The notes: a model not told the origin generated them from the sequence alone. A DNA stretch of 64,000 nucleotides from Nocardioides oleivorans (GCF_004137255.1 NZ_SDWT01000001.1:1178001-1242000); one strand, 5' to 3'. Numbered from the stretch's first letter, positions 8,923 to 18,220 are shown. A program made the numbers and translations.

Positions 8923-10494
8923 TCACATCCTGAAGACGCCGAAGCCGTCGGCGCCCTTGATCTCGGTGTTCGCGATCACGCTGAGGCAGATGGCCAGCAC
9001 CGTGCGGGTGTCGCGGGGATCGATGACGCCGTCGTCGTAGAGCATCCCGGACAGGGTGTACGGCAGCGACTGCTCCTCGACCATCTGCTCGACCATCGCG
9101 CGCATGCCGGCATCGCCCTCCTCGTCGTACTGCTGGCCCTTCGACTCGGCGGCGGCGCGGGCGACGATGCTGAGCACGCCGGCGAGCTGGGCCGGTCCCA
9201 TCACCGCGGACTTGGCGCTCGGCCAGGTGAACAGGAAGCGGGGGTCGAAGGCGCGGCCGTTCATGCCGTAGTTGCCAGCGCCGTAGGACGCGGCCATGAT
9301 CACGCTGAGGTGCGGGACGGTGCTGTTGGAGACGGCGTTGAGCATCTGCGCGCCGTGCTTGATGATCCCGCCCTGCTCGTAGTCCTTGCCGACCATGTAG
9401 CCGGTCGTGTTGTGCAGGAACAGCAGCGGGGTGTCGGACTGGTTGGCGAGCTGGATGAACTGCGTCGCCTTCTGGGCCTCCTCGCTGAACAGCACGCCCT
9501 GGGCGTTGGCGAGGATGCCGATCGGGCGTCCGTGGAGCTCCGCCCAGCCGGTGACGAGCGAGGTGCCGTAGAGCGGCTTGAACTCGTCGAACGGCGTGCC
9601 GTTGCGCGCGCTCGTCCCGTCGACGATGCGGGTGATCACCTCCCGTGGGTCGAAGGGCTCCTTGAGGTCGGTCGGGATGAGGTCGAGGAGGCCCTCGGGG
9701 TCGGCGTCGGGCTCGGCGAACGGGAGGCCCTGGTCCCGACACGCTCGCTGCCGGTTCAGCCGCGCCACGACCCGGCGACCGATGCGGATCGCGTCGTGCT
9801 CGTCCTCGGCGAGGTAGTCGGCGAGGCCGGAGACCCGGGCGTGCATCTCGGCGCCACCGAGGGACTCGTCGTCGGACTCCTCGCCGGTGGCCATCTTCAC
9901 GAGCGGCGGACCGCCGAGGAAGACCTTGGCGGCGCCCCGGACGAAGACGGTGTAGTCGCTCATCCCCGGGACGTAGGCGCCGCCCGCGGTCGAGTTGCCG
10001 AAGACCAGGGCGATCGTCGGCTGCTTGCGCGCCGACGAGCGGGTGAGGTCGCGGAACAGCCGCCCGCCGGGGATGAAGATCTCCTTCTGCGTGGGCAGGT
10101 CGGCGCCGCCGGACTCGACGAGCGAGATCGTCGGGAGGTCGTTCTCCTCGGCGATCTGCGAGGCGCGGAAGATCTTCTTCACCGTCCACGGGTTCGACGC
10201 GCCACCCTTGACCGTAGGGTCGTTGGCGCTGATCAGGCACTCGACCCCCTCGACGACGCCGATGCCGGTCACGACGGAGGCGCCGACGGTGAAGTCCGAG
10301 CCCCAGCCCGCCAGCGGCGACAGCTCGAGGAAGGCCGATCCCGGGTCGACGAGGAGCTCGATCCGCTCGCGCGCGGTCAGCTTGCCGCGCGCGTGGTGGC
10401 GCTCGACGTACTTCTCTCCCCCGCCCGCCACCGCGACCGCGTGCTGCGCGTCGAGGTCGGCGAGCTTGTCGAGCATGGCCTGGCGGTTGCTCAT
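8923..10494 (-). CDS. Acyl-CoA carboxylase beta subunit (carboxyltransferase)
   Basis: A 523-residue carboxyltransferase of the methylcrotonyl/geranyl-CoA carboxylase beta type. Seen are the N-terminal RGKLTARERIELLVDPGS motif, the ESGGADLP and STAGGAYVPGM segments, and the GAGNYGMNGRAFDPRFLF region of the C-terminal crotonase-like half. In family terms these segments are typical of MccB/AtuC rather than PccB proteins. ATG 10494 overlaps the SRPBCC stop (ATGA). Together with the alpha subunit it forms the ATP- and biotin-dependent step of the operon. Confidence 0.9.
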   Translation of the reverse strand: MSNRQAMLDKLADLDAQHAVAVAGGGEKYVERHHARGKLTARERIELLVDPGSAFLELSPLAGWGSDFTVGASVVTGIGVVEGVECLISANDPTVKGGASNPWTVKKIFRASQIAEENDLPTISLVESGGADLPTQKEIFIPGGRLFRDLTRSSARKQPTIALVFGNSTAGGAYVPGMSDYTVFVRGAAKVFLGGPPLVKMATGEESDDESLGGAEMHARVSGLADYLAEDEHDAIRIGRRVVARLNRQRACRDQGLPFAEPDADPEGLLDLIPTDLKEPFDPREVITRIVDGTSARNGTPFDEFKPLYGTSLVTGWAELHGRPIGILANAQGVLFSEEAQKATQFIQLANQSDTPLLFLHNTTGYMVGKDYEQGGIIKHGAQMLNAVSNSTVPHLSVIMAASYGAGNYGMNGRAFDPRFLFTWPSAKSAVMGPAQLAGVLSIVARAAAESKGQQYDEEGDAGMRAMVEQMVEEQSLPYTLSGMLYDDGVIDPRDTRTVLAICLSVIANTEIKGADGFGVFRM

Positions 10495-10961
10495 GACTCG
10501 AGCACCGCCTTCATCCGCTCCAGCGTCGTCCGCATCCCGTTCCGGTTGGTACGACGACGCAGCGGGCCGAGCAGGAGCCAGTAGAGCCGGTTGGGGAGGT
10601 TCGGCTCGATCCGGAAGTACTCCGTGACCAGGGTGCCGCCGTCCTTCGGCTCGAGCCGGTAGCCCCAGTTGTTGACGGTCATCGAGTCCGACCCGACCGA
10701 GAACTCGAAGACCTTCTCGGGCTCGCACGCGGTGACCTTGCACCCCGACCAGTAGGTCGGGCCGACGCCGTTGCGCTTCACGTGGCCCTTGAAGTACGCC
10801 CCGACCTCCGGCCCCGTCGAGCCGCGCGTCCACTTCGCCTCGAAGGTCTCGGGGCTGAACTCGCCGATGCGGGTGACGTCGCTGACGAGGTCCCAGACCT
10901 CGGCCGGCGTGGCGTCCATCTGGACCGAGACCTCGTCACCGAGGGAGGGGAGCTTGATCAT
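10491..10961 (-). CDS. SRPBCC (START/Bet v1-fold) family protein
   Basis: A 156-residue single-domain protein of the polyketide cyclase/dehydrase-like SRPBCC superfamily: an early VSVQMDATPAEVWDLVSDV strand-helix, SPET, and C-terminal NRNGMRTTLERMK helix. These proteins bind hydrophobic ligands in a cavity; catalysis is not implied. ATG 10961 has the best ribosome site in the operon (AAGGAGATC) and follows the dehydrogenase stop by 10 bases. Because it lies in an acyl-CoA operon, a lipid-binding or acyl-group handling role is inferred. A paralogous SRPBCC protein occurs at 29329-29829. Confidence 0.85.
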   Translation of the reverse strand: MIKLPSLGDEVSVQMDATPAEVWDLVSDVTRIGEFSPETFEAKWTRGSTGPEVGAYFKGHVKRNGVGPTYWSGCKVTACEPEKVFEFSVGSDSMTVNNWGYRLEPKDGGTLVTEYFRIEPNLPNRLYWLLLGPLRRRTNRNGMRTTLERMKAVLES

Positions 10962-10971
10962 CGGATCTCCT

Positions 10972-12123
10972 TCATGATGCGTAACCCATGAGCCTGGCGG
11001 TGAGGTCGCGCAGCACCTCGTCCGCGCCACCTCCGATCGGCAGCAGCCGGGCGTCGCGGTAGTGCCGCTCCACCTCGGTGCCGTGCAGGTAGCCGGTGCC
11101 GCCGAAGAGCTGGACGGCCCGGTCGCAGACGTAGGACGCGCAGTCCACGGCGGTCTGCTTGGCCAGGCAGGCCTCGGCGATCACGAGCTCGCCGGCGACG
11201 TGCCGGGCGGCGACGGAGCGCGTGTAGGTGCGCGCGACCTCGACCTGGCGGCGCATCTCGACGAGCACGTGGCTGACCGCCTGGTTGCCGATGAGCGGAC
11301 GCCCGAAGGTCTCGCGCTGCCGGCAGTACGCCGCTGCGAGGTCGAGGCTACGCGCGGCGATGCCGTAGCCGTGGACGGCCAGCGCGATGCGCTCGACGAC
11401 GAACTGGTCGGCGATCCGGGCGAAGCCGGACCCCTCCTCGCCGACGAGGTTCGCGGCCGGCACCCGGCAGTCGACGAACGACAGCTCCGCGGTGTCGGAG
11501 CAGTGCCAGCCCATCTTCCGCAGCGACCTGCTGACGGTGAAGCCGGGCGTGCCCTTCTCGACGACCAGCAGCGAGATGCCGCCGTGCCCCGGCCCGCCGG
11601 TGCGCACGGCGGTGGTCACGAAGTCGGCGCGGACGCCGCTCGTGATGAAGGTCTTGGCGCCGTTGACGACGTAGGAGTCCCCGTCAGGCACCGCGCGGGT
11701 GGTGATCCGGGCGACGTCGGAGCCGCCCCCGGGCTCGGTGATCGCGAGCGACCCGATCGTCTCGCCGGCGAGGGTGGGGCGGACGAAGCGGTCGACCAGG
11801 TCGGCGTTGCCGCTCGCGGCGATGTGCGGCAGCGCGATGCCGCTGGTGAAGAGCCCGGCCATCAGCCCGCTGGACGCGCCGGCGTCGAACATCGCCTCCT
11901 GGATCGCCACCGAGTCGAGCAGGTCTCCTCCGCCACCGACCTCCTCGGGGAAGCCGACACCGAGCAGGCCGAGGTCGCCGGCCCTCCGGTGCAGCGAGCG
12001 GGGGATCTCCCCGGCGTCCTCCCACTCCTGGAGGTGCGGCACGACCTCGCGGCGGGTGAGCTCCGCCGCGGTCGCCCGGAGGGCGTCGCGCTCGTCGGTC
12101 GTGGCTCCCTGCTCGGTGGTCAC
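10972..12123 (-). CDS. Acyl-CoA dehydrogenase
   Basis: A 383-residue acyl-CoA dehydrogenase. Seen are SLAITEPGGGSDVA (flavin-contact loop), TFITSG, and QLFGGTGYLHGTEVERHYRD near the C-terminus, followed by GADEVL. GTG 12123 overlaps the AtuA-like stop as GTGA. It differs clearly from the dehydrogenase that ends the operon, so the pathway may contain two dehydrogenation steps or two substrate ranges. A citronellyl-CoA dehydrogenase (AtuD-like) role is possible by context but is inference. Confidence 0.9.
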   Translation of the reverse strand: MTTEQGATTDERDALRATAAELTRREVVPHLQEWEDAGEIPRSLHRRAGDLGLLGVGFPEEVGGGGDLLDSVAIQEAMFDAGASSGLMAGLFTSGIALPHIAASGNADLVDRFVRPTLAGETIGSLAITEPGGGSDVARITTRAVPDGDSYVVNGAKTFITSGVRADFVTTAVRTGGPGHGGISLLVVEKGTPGFTVSRSLRKMGWHCSDTAELSFVDCRVPAANLVGEEGSGFARIADQFVVERIALAVHGYGIAARSLDLAAAYCRQRETFGRPLIGNQAVSHVLVEMRRQVEVARTYTRSVAARHVAGELVIAEACLAKQTAVDCASYVCDRAVQLFGGTGYLHGTEVERHYRDARLLPIGGGADEVLRDLTARLMGYAS

Positions 12124-13838
12124 AGCAGGCTGTCCTCGATCGAGACCATCCGCGAGCGCAGCCACTCGCCGAGCCCCTTGGCCTGCGGGTCGAAGCGCGT
12201 GGACGCCGCGACCCCGTCGCCGAGCAGGCCGTGGATGACCAGGTTGACCGCGCCGAGGTGGGGCAGCAGCCACACGTCGACCTCGAGGTCGGCCGCCTCC
12301 GGCAGCAGCGCACCGATCCCGCGCGGCGACATCATCTTGAACAGCCACTGCACGCGGGCGTCGTACTTCTCCTGCGCGACGCCGTCGTGCGCGACCCAGA
12401 GCCCGACGTTGGCGTCGCCGCCCTTGTCGCCGGAGCGGGCGTGGACGAAGCGACCGAGCGGCAGGCGGCGGGTCATCACGTCCGTGCGACCCGGGTACGG
12501 CGACGGGCGCGCGCCGGGTGCCTCCTGGTTCGGCATGTACGACGTCGGGTCGGCGACGACCTCGTGCCGGCCGTCGGCGTGGACGACGGTGTGCGTGACG
12601 TCGGCGCGATCGACGTACGCCGCACGGTAGATGCCGAACGGCGTCGCGGGTGCGGGCGGCGCGGTCATCGTGAAGCCGGGGTAGGAGCCGAGGGCGAGCT
12701 CGACGGCCGCGGCGGTGAAGGCGCGGCCGACCGGGTCGGGCGAGGGGTCCTTGACGGTGCAGCGCAGCAGCGTCGAGGCGGACTCCTCGGTGTCGGCGTC
12801 CGCGGGCGGCAGCGAGACCGCCGACCAGTGCACCTCGGCGGCGGACGGCACGAGCTGGGACCTCACCCACTCGGCCTTGGCCTCGACGTCGAGGCCGGTC
12901 AGCACGAGCTCGACGCTGTTGCGCCAGCCCCCGAGCTCGTTGACGCAGACCTTGAGGCGCTGCGGCGGCGCCTCGCCGACGACGCCACTGATCCGCACGC
13001 GGTCGGCGCCGTCGTCGTCGAGCCGGACTGAGTCGAGGTGGACGGTGACGTCCGGGCCGAGGTAGCGCGTGGACTGGATCTCGTAGACGAGCTGCGCGGT
13101 GACGGTGTCGACGGTGACCGCCCCGCCGGTGCCGTCGTGCTTGGTGATCACGCTCGAGCCGTCGGCCGCGACCTCCGCGACCGGGAAACCGAGCGGCCGG
13201 TCGCGGTGGGGAAGCGCGAGGAAGCCGCTGAAGTTGCCGCCGGTCGCCTGGGTGCCGCACTCGATGACGTGGCCGGCGACGACCGCGCCCGCCAGCTCGT
13301 CGTACGACGTCTCGCTCCAGCAGTGGTGCGCGACTGCCGGCCCGACCACGAGGGACGCGTCGGTGACCCGCCCGGTGACGACGATGTCGGCGCCGCCGGT
13401 GAGCGCCGCGGCGATGCCGAGGCCGCCGAGGTAGGCGTTGGCCGTGAGGGCGCCGTCGAAGGAGAGGTGGCGGACGTCGTCGCCCTCGACGTGCGCGATC
13501 GCCGGGTCGAGGCCCAGTCCCGTCGCGACCTCGCGCAGGCGGTCGGCGAGCCCGGCGGGGTTGAGGCCGCCGGCGTTGGCGACGATCTTCACGCCCTGCT
13601 CGAGCGCGAGCCCGAGGCAGTCCTCGACCTGACGGACGAAGGTGCGGGCGTAGCCCAGGCTCGGGTCCTTGAGCTGGTCCTTGCCGAGGATGAGCATGGT
13701 GAGCTCGGCGAGGTAGTCGCCGGTGAGCACGTCGAGCCGGCCTCCCTCGAGCATCTCGCGCATCGCGCTGAGGCGGTCGCCGTAGAAGCCGGAGCAGTTG
13801 CCGATCCGCAGCACCGGGCTTGCCGGGGCCTCGGTCAT
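12120..13838 (-). CDS. Acyclic terpene utilisation AtuA-like protein (DUF1446)
   Basis: A 572-residue cytosolic protein with the AtuA/DUF1446 signature start RIGNCSGFYGDRLSAMREML and the motifs LTGDYLAELTM, NAGGLNP and GRVTDASLV. A second module from about residue 460 has HARSGDKGGDANVG, typical of the AtuA C-terminal ferredoxin-fold part. AtuA is required for citronellol/geraniol growth in Pseudomonas but its exact reaction is not established. The family is also common in actinobacterial acyl-CoA operons. ATG 13838 overlaps the stop of the TIGR03084 gene (ATGA). This gene is the strongest pointer to terpenoid or branched-chain substrates for this operon. Confidence 0.88.
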   Translation of the reverse strand: MTEAPASPVLRIGNCSGFYGDRLSAMREMLEGGRLDVLTGDYLAELTMLILGKDQLKDPSLGYARTFVRQVEDCLGLALEQGVKIVANAGGLNPAGLADRLREVATGLGLDPAIAHVEGDDVRHLSFDGALTANAYLGGLGIAAALTGGADIVVTGRVTDASLVVGPAVAHHCWSETSYDELAGAVVAGHVIECGTQATGGNFSGFLALPHRDRPLGFPVAEVAADGSSVITKHDGTGGAVTVDTVTAQLVYEIQSTRYLGPDVTVHLDSVRLDDDGADRVRISGVVGEAPPQRLKVCVNELGGWRNSVELVLTGLDVEAKAEWVRSQLVPSAAEVHWSAVSLPPADADTEESASTLLRCTVKDPSPDPVGRAFTAAAVELALGSYPGFTMTAPPAPATPFGIYRAAYVDRADVTHTVVHADGRHEVVADPTSYMPNQEAPGARPSPYPGRTDVMTRRLPLGRFVHARSGDKGGDANVGLWVAHDGVAQEKYDARVQWLFKMMSPRGIGALLPEAADLEVDVWLLPHLGAVNLVIHGLLGDGVAASTRFDPQAKGLGEWLRSRMVSIEDSLL

Positions 13839-14614
13839 CGTGGCGCCCTGCCCTCGCCCGGCTGCCCGGCGAACGCCTGCGCGATGTCGAGCCAGCGGTC
13901 GACGTCACCACCGTGCGCGACGAGGTCGGTGTCGGCGCGGTGGATGCGCTGGGTGACCAGCCGGCAGAAGTCGCCGGCGGTGCCGGTCAGGGTCTGTGCG
14001 GCGTCCTCCGGACCCCACGTCCAGACGTCGTCGGACGGCGCGACCAGGTCGATGCGGCACTCCTCGGTCGGCGCGTCGAGGCCGTGGACCGCGAAGGCGA
14101 AGTTGCGGGTGCGGACGCCGAGGTGTGCGACGTGGCGGATCCGGTCGGTGTCGACGACCCGCACACCGAGGCCCTCGTGCACGTCGAGGCTGTGCGCCCA
14201 GGTCTCCATCAGCCGGGCGGTCGCCATCGACGCGGCCGACATCGGCGGCCCGAACCACGGCATCTTCTGGCCCGAGGGGTACGCCGTCAGCGCGGCGTGG
14301 AGGTCGGTGCGGGTGCGCCGCCACAGCTGCAGGAGGCCGGGCTCGCTCGCGACCGCGGCGGCCTGCTGGTCGACGTACGACTCCGGGTCGGCGAGCGCGT
14401 CGAGGACCAGCGCGTCCCACGCGTCCTTGTCGGTGGCCGCCCTGAGCGCGGCCTCGTCGGTCCACGCGAGGTGCGCGACCTGGGTCGCGACGTCCCAGCC
14501 GGGTGCGGGCGTCGGGGTGTGCCAGCCGTCCTCGTCGAGGCCGGCGACCAGTGACTCGAGCGCGTCGCCCTCGGCGGCGAGGTCGGCGAGCACCTGGGCG
14601 AGGACGTCAGGCAT
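13835..14614 (-). CDS. TIGR03084-family metal-binding protein (mycothiol-dependent/DinB-like fold)
   Basis: A 259-residue protein with the maleylpyruvate isomerase N-terminal-type helical bundle. The candidate metal ligands are His residues in VAHLAW (near residue 47), the METWAHSLDVHEGLG segment and HLGVRTRNFAF. The family TIGR03084 is of unknown function; fold relatives are mycothiol-dependent enzymes (established knowledge). ATG 14614 has GAAGGAGCTC before it and lies 8 bases inside the TetR gene end. Its fixed position between the regulator and AtuA suggests a dedicated step in the acyl-CoA pathway. Confidence 0.85.
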   Translation of the reverse strand: MPDVLAQVLADLAAEGDALESLVAGLDEDGWHTPTPAPGWDVATQVAHLAWTDEAALRAATDKDAWDALVLDALADPESYVDQQAAAVASEPGLLQLWRRTRTDLHAALTAYPSGQKMPWFGPPMSAASMATARLMETWAHSLDVHEGLGVRVVDTDRIRHVAHLGVRTRNFAFAVHGLDAPTEECRIDLVAPSDDVWTWGPEDAAQTLTGTAGDFCRLVTQRIHRADTDLVAHGGDVDRWLDIAQAFAGQPGEGRAPR

Positions 14615-15209
14615 GCGTGAGCTCCTTCTCGAGGACGTCGGCCCACTCGCGCAGGATGCGTCGGCGGCGGGCGGAGTCGTCGGTGATCGTGGACGCGAGG
14701 CCGAGCCCGCGCACCAGGTCGAGGGTGGCCTGCACGAGCTCGCGCACACCCGGCCGTGACTCGTCGGCGTCGAGCGCCGCGACGGTCATCCGGTGCGCCT
14801 CGCGGCCGACCCGCTGCTCGAGCGGCGCGACCGCGGCGAGCAGCGCCTCGTCGGTGCGGGCGGCCACCCACAGCTCGAGGGCGGCGGCGAAGACCGGTGA
14901 GGTGAAGTGGTCACCGAGCATCTCGACGACGGCGCGGGTACGACGCTTCCCCGCCGGCAGCCCGGCCACGGCGTCCGCGAGCTCGGCACCCCGGCGCTCG
15001 GTGAGGTGCTCGACGGCGGCGACGACGAGGTCGTTCTTCGTCGGGAAGTGGTGCAGCTGCGCGCCCCGGCTCACGCCCGCCCGCTCGGAGACGAGCGTCG
15101 TGGAGGTGCCGGCGAACCCGCGCTCCACGAGCAGCTCGACCGTCGCCTCCAGCAGCCGGGCCCGCATGGCGCGGGTCCGGTCGGCCTGCGGCACCCGGGT
15201 GGAGGTCAC
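14607..15209 (-). CDS. TetR-family transcriptional regulator
   Basis: A 200-residue regulator with an N-terminal helix-turn-helix (LLVERGFAGTSTTLVSERAGVSRGAQLHHFPTK spans it) near residues 25-60 and a variable ligand domain. It is the first gene of the eight-gene operon, so autoregulation and acyl-CoA-type induction are likely (inference from family). GTG 15209 is preferred to the start 9 codons upstream because those codons overlap the likely promoter region. The last 8 bases overlap the TIGR03084 gene. Confidence 0.88.
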   Translation of the reverse strand: MTSTRVPQADRTRAMRARLLEATVELLVERGFAGTSTTLVSERAGVSRGAQLHHFPTKNDLVVAAVEHLTERRGAELADAVAGLPAGKRRTRAVVEMLGDHFTSPVFAAALELWVAARTDEALLAAVAPLEQRVGREAHRMTVAALDADESRPGVRELVQATLDLVRGLGLASTITDDSARRRRILREWADVLEKELTHA

Positions 15210-15238
15210 GGCGCCAGCCTGCCGTCGTACTAACAAAC

Positions 15239-15252
15239 AGTCAAGCCTGACT
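15239..15252. promoter_or_regulatory. Possible operator of the TetR-led operon
   Basis: An inverted repeat AGTCA-N4-TGACT lies 30 bases upstream of the TetR start in an AT-richer patch that also contains TTGACT on the minus strand and an adjacent ACTAACAAACAGT. The position suits an autoregulatory operator, but the arms are only 5 bp. Confidence 0.35.
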
Positions 15253-15366
15253 TTTTCTTGACGCCTCCCCTCCCCTCCCTTTCTGGATATCTAGGGACGT
15301 CCCGGTAGGTCCCCGGCCCCTTTCACCCACCAGTTCGTCCCTAGGTACCCGGGGGTGGGAGGGCGG

Positions 15367-15900
15367 TCAGCAGGCGCCGGTGCTGTAGGTCGCGTCGACG
15401 TCGATGTCGCCGTCGTGGAAGAGGCCGCCGTCGTAGGCGATCTCGATGCAGCCGCGGATCGAGTCGTCCTCGACGCCCTCGAGCTCGTAGTACTCCTCGA
15501 TCCCGTAGGACTCCCCGAAGGGCGCGTCCTCGTTGACCGTGCGGCCCTCGCGCACCTCCACGTCGTCGCGCCCGATCGCGTCCTCGATCGCGGCGACGCC
15601 GGGCGAGCCGTACTTGCCGTACTCACCCGTGAGGTCGCGCGCGGCGGCGGAGCCGACCGAGTCGAGGCGCTCCTGGCTGAGCGGCCCGACCGACCCGACC
15701 GTGGTGACGAGCGCGGCGATGCCGAACCCCAGGGCCGCGATGCCGGAGACGACCCGGCCGAGGGCGAAGCTGGCCTCGGACGGCTCGTTGGCCTGCGGGT
15801 TCTTGAACTGCCAGGCGGTGGTGGCGTACCAGAGCTGGCGGGGGTTGACGACGGTCAGGACGAGGAGGAGCAACGCGACGATCCAGAGCACGGCGACCAT
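15367..15900 (-). CDS. Small membrane protein (DUF6199-like N-terminus)
   Basis: A 177-residue protein. An N-terminal membrane segment (VAVLWIVALLLLVLTVV) leads into NPRQLWYATTAWQFKNPQANEPS, which resembles the short DUF6199 family. A second membrane segment follows near residue 50, then an acidic, Asp/Glu-rich domain with two cysteines, one of them the last residue. The acidic part is probably outside the cell. It follows the ABC permease by 41 bases on the same strand. No function is recognised. Region 15253-15366 downstream holds only low-complexity C/T-rich sequence. Confidence 0.75.
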   Translation of the reverse strand: MVAVLWIVALLLLVLTVVNPRQLWYATTAWQFKNPQANEPSEASFALGRVVSGIAALGFGIAALVTTVGSVGPLSQERLDSVGSAAARDLTGEYGKYGSPGVAAIEDAIGRDDVEVREGRTVNEDAPFGESYGIEEYYELEGVEDDSIRGCIEIAYDGGLFHDGDIDVDATYSTGAC

Positions 15901-15941
15901 GACAGGGATCTCCCCAGCGGAACGTGTGGCGAAACGCCGGG

Positions 15942-17480
15942 TCAGACCGCGGCGACGGTGAGCACGATGCGGGCCCGCTCCTCGGGCGCGAGCCAGCGGC
16001 GCCGGGCACGGAGCAGCTTGCGGGTCGACCAGGCCACGAAGACGACGGCGAGGGCGACCGGGAGCCAGACGAAGGGCAGCGCCGCGGCGGCCGTGAAGAG
16101 CATGCCCGTCAGGGTCGTGACGAGCGAGAGCTTGCCGGCGTACCCGGCCATGGCGGCGTGCGGCGCCGGCGTCGCACGTGGCGAGGAGAGGTCGACGGAG
16201 TAGGGCGACCGGATCGACCACGCCATCACCGTCGACAGCACCTGGCACATCACGACCAGCCAGCACGACGCCACCGAGACGCCCATGATCAGCGGCGGCA
16301 CGCCGTTGCGCAGCAGGGCGAAGAAGATCGTCACCCCGGACACGACCGCCATGCACTCGGCGACCACGAGGGTGCGTACGTCGAACACGTCCCGCGCGGA
16401 GACCGGCAGGGTCTCGCGCCAGACCATCCCCTTGCCGTCGAGGCACCAGGCGTTGACGCCGAAGAGGAGCGCGGCGCCGCTGGCGGTGAGGCCGGGCAGC
16501 AGCATCACCGAGCTCCACTGGAGCCCGGCGACGAGGGCGACCAGGCCGGGGCCGACGCCGAGCACGATCAGGCCGCGGCGCAGCCCGACCGAGCGCCAGA
16601 CCGAGTCGCGGTCGAGCCGGCGCAGCAGCGCGCGCTCCGGGGTGAGCCAGCGCGACTCGGGCGTCGGGCGGGCCTCGTGCACGCCCGACTGGACGCGCAG
16701 CTCCTCGCGCGGCGGGAGACCGAGCGCCCAGGCGGCCGGTCGCGTCCCGACCAGGGTCGTCACGGCCGCGACGACCAGCAGGACGGCGACCGCCACGGGC
16801 CAGCGGTCGGTCGGTGCGGTCTCGGCGAGCCACGTGGTCGGCAGGGACCGGACGATCGGGCCGAGCATCCCCGCGAGCTGCAGGCCGGCGACGAGGACCA
16901 GGAAGCCGGCGCTCACCGCACGGACGGCCAGCACGCCGTGCTCGGTGCGGCGCACGCCCTCGACGGTCCATCCGATGGCCTGCCCGATCGTCGAGGCGGC
17001 GATCACCCAGGCGAGCACCACGAGCTGGGCGCCGAGGAGGTGGGCGGGCTCGGCGACGAGGGCGCTGACGGCGAGCAGGCCCCACATCTGGACGAGCCAG
17101 GCGAGGTTGACCGGCGCCAGCACGAGGGCGCCGAAGTGCTCGGTCGCCGGGCTGATCGGGTGGATCGCCGCCTCGCTGCGCGACATCAGCTCGCGACCGC
17201 CGCCGCTGCTCATCGCCGAGCTGACCGACAGCAGCAGGAAGCCCACGAAGGTGGCGCCGAGGTTGGCCTGCAGCGACGTGACGGCCTTCTGCACGGTGAC
17301 GCTGCGGATCGCCTCCACGTCGAGCGTGGAGGGGAGGACCGCGAAGACGAGGGTCAGGCCGAGGACCACCAGCGCGCCGACGACGGCCGCTGCGGGTCGT
17401 CGTACCGTCCCGGCGCGGAAGCGCACGAGGTGCCCGGTGTCGCGGGCGGCCTCCAGCAGGCCGCTAGTCGAGGAGGGCAC
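15942..17480 (-). CDS. Polytopic membrane protein, probable ABC-2-type exporter permease
   Basis: A 512-residue protein with about ten to twelve hydrophobic segments and no recognisable enzyme motif. It lies directly downstream of an ABC ATPase and overlaps it by 17 bases if GTG 17480 is the start, so it is most likely the membrane partner of that ATPase. A basic loop (SRWLTPERALLRRLDRDSVW) splits the protein into two halves. A later start cannot be excluded. The substrate is unknown. Confidence 0.75.
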   Translation of the reverse strand: MPSSTSGLLEAARDTGHLVRFRAGTVRRPAAAVVGALVVLGLTLVFAVLPSTLDVEAIRSVTVQKAVTSLQANLGATFVGFLLLSVSSAMSSGGGRELMSRSEAAIHPISPATEHFGALVLAPVNLAWLVQMWGLLAVSALVAEPAHLLGAQLVVLAWVIAASTIGQAIGWTVEGVRRTEHGVLAVRAVSAGFLVLVAGLQLAGMLGPIVRSLPTTWLAETAPTDRWPVAVAVLLVVAAVTTLVGTRPAAWALGLPPREELRVQSGVHEARPTPESRWLTPERALLRRLDRDSVWRSVGLRRGLIVLGVGPGLVALVAGLQWSSVMLLPGLTASGAALLFGVNAWCLDGKGMVWRETLPVSARDVFDVRTLVVAECMAVVSGVTIFFALLRNGVPPLIMGVSVASCWLVVMCQVLSTVMAWSIRSPYSVDLSSPRATPAPHAAMAGYAGKLSLVTTLTGMLFTAAAALPFVWLPVALAVVFVAWSTRKLLRARRRWLAPEERARIVLTVAAV

Positions 17481-18162
17481 GGTAGGCCTCACCGGTGAGC
17501 TCGGCGGCGTGCATCTCGGCGACGCGGTTGCCGCCGCGCAGCACGATCGCGGTGCCGCACGCCTCGAGGGCGAGGTCGCGCAGGTGGGTCGAGAGGAGCA
17601 CGCAGGCGCCACGCGCGCGGGCGTCCGCGACGACCTCGAGGGTGGCGTCGACGCCGATCGGGTCGACGCCGTCGAAGGGCTCGTCGAGGAGCAGGACGGC
17701 GGGCTCGTGGAGCGCGGCCAGCACCACGCTGAGCCGCCGGCTCATGCCGTGGCTGAACCCGCCAACGACGCGGTGCGCCACGTCGCCGAGCTCGAAGCGC
17801 TCGAGCAGGTCGCGGCCGCGGTCCTCCCACGCGTCCATCCGGCGCAGCCGGGCGCTGAGCTGGAGGTGCTCCCACGGCGTCGCGCGCGGCACGAGGCCCC
17901 CGACGTCGGGGCAGTAGCCCACGACGCGCTTAACGCCGATCGCGTCGGTCGCCGCGTCGTGGCCGGCGACGGCGACCTGGCCCGAGGTGGGCGGCACGAC
18001 GCCGGCCAGCACCTTCATGGTGGTCGACTTGCCCGCCCCGTTGCGCCCGAGCAGCGCGGTCGCGCGGCCGTTGGCGGCCCTCAGGTCGACGCCCGAGACC
18101 GCCTCCACGTCGCCGAAGCGCACGTGCAGGTCGCTGACGACGACGGCAGGGGTCTGGTCCAC
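17464..18162 (-). CDS. ABC transporter ATP-binding protein (exporter type)
   Basis: A 232-residue ATPase: Walker A GRNGAGKST, Walker B VLLLDEPFDG, switch STHLRD. The usual LSGGQ signature is replaced by FSHGMSRRLSV, a variant common in ABC-2 exporter ATPases. GTG 18162 follows GTGAGG and is preferred over a start 30 codons upstream, which would lie in a low-quality proline-rich stretch. With the permease at 15942-17480 it forms an exporter of unknown substrate. Confidence 0.85.
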   Translation of the reverse strand: MDQTPAVVVSDLHVRFGDVEAVSGVDLRAANGRATALLGRNGAGKSTTMKVLAGVVPPTSGQVAVAGHDAATDAIGVKRVVGYCPDVGGLVPRATPWEHLQLSARLRRMDAWEDRGRDLLERFELGDVAHRVVGGFSHGMSRRLSVVLAALHEPAVLLLDEPFDGVDPIGVDATLEVVADARARGACVLLSTHLRDLALEACGTAIVLRGGNRVAEMHAAELTGEAYRALLD

Positions 18163-18220
18163 CTCACGATTGTCGCCCGGTTCGGGGTCGCGCGGAGGTG
18201 CTTTGGCAGGACCCGTCTCC

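Noticed and set aside
15253-15366. C/T-rich stretch with TTGACG and TATCTA
   Set aside because: The two hexamers are about 24 bases apart, too far for a promoter, and no plus-strand gene follows.
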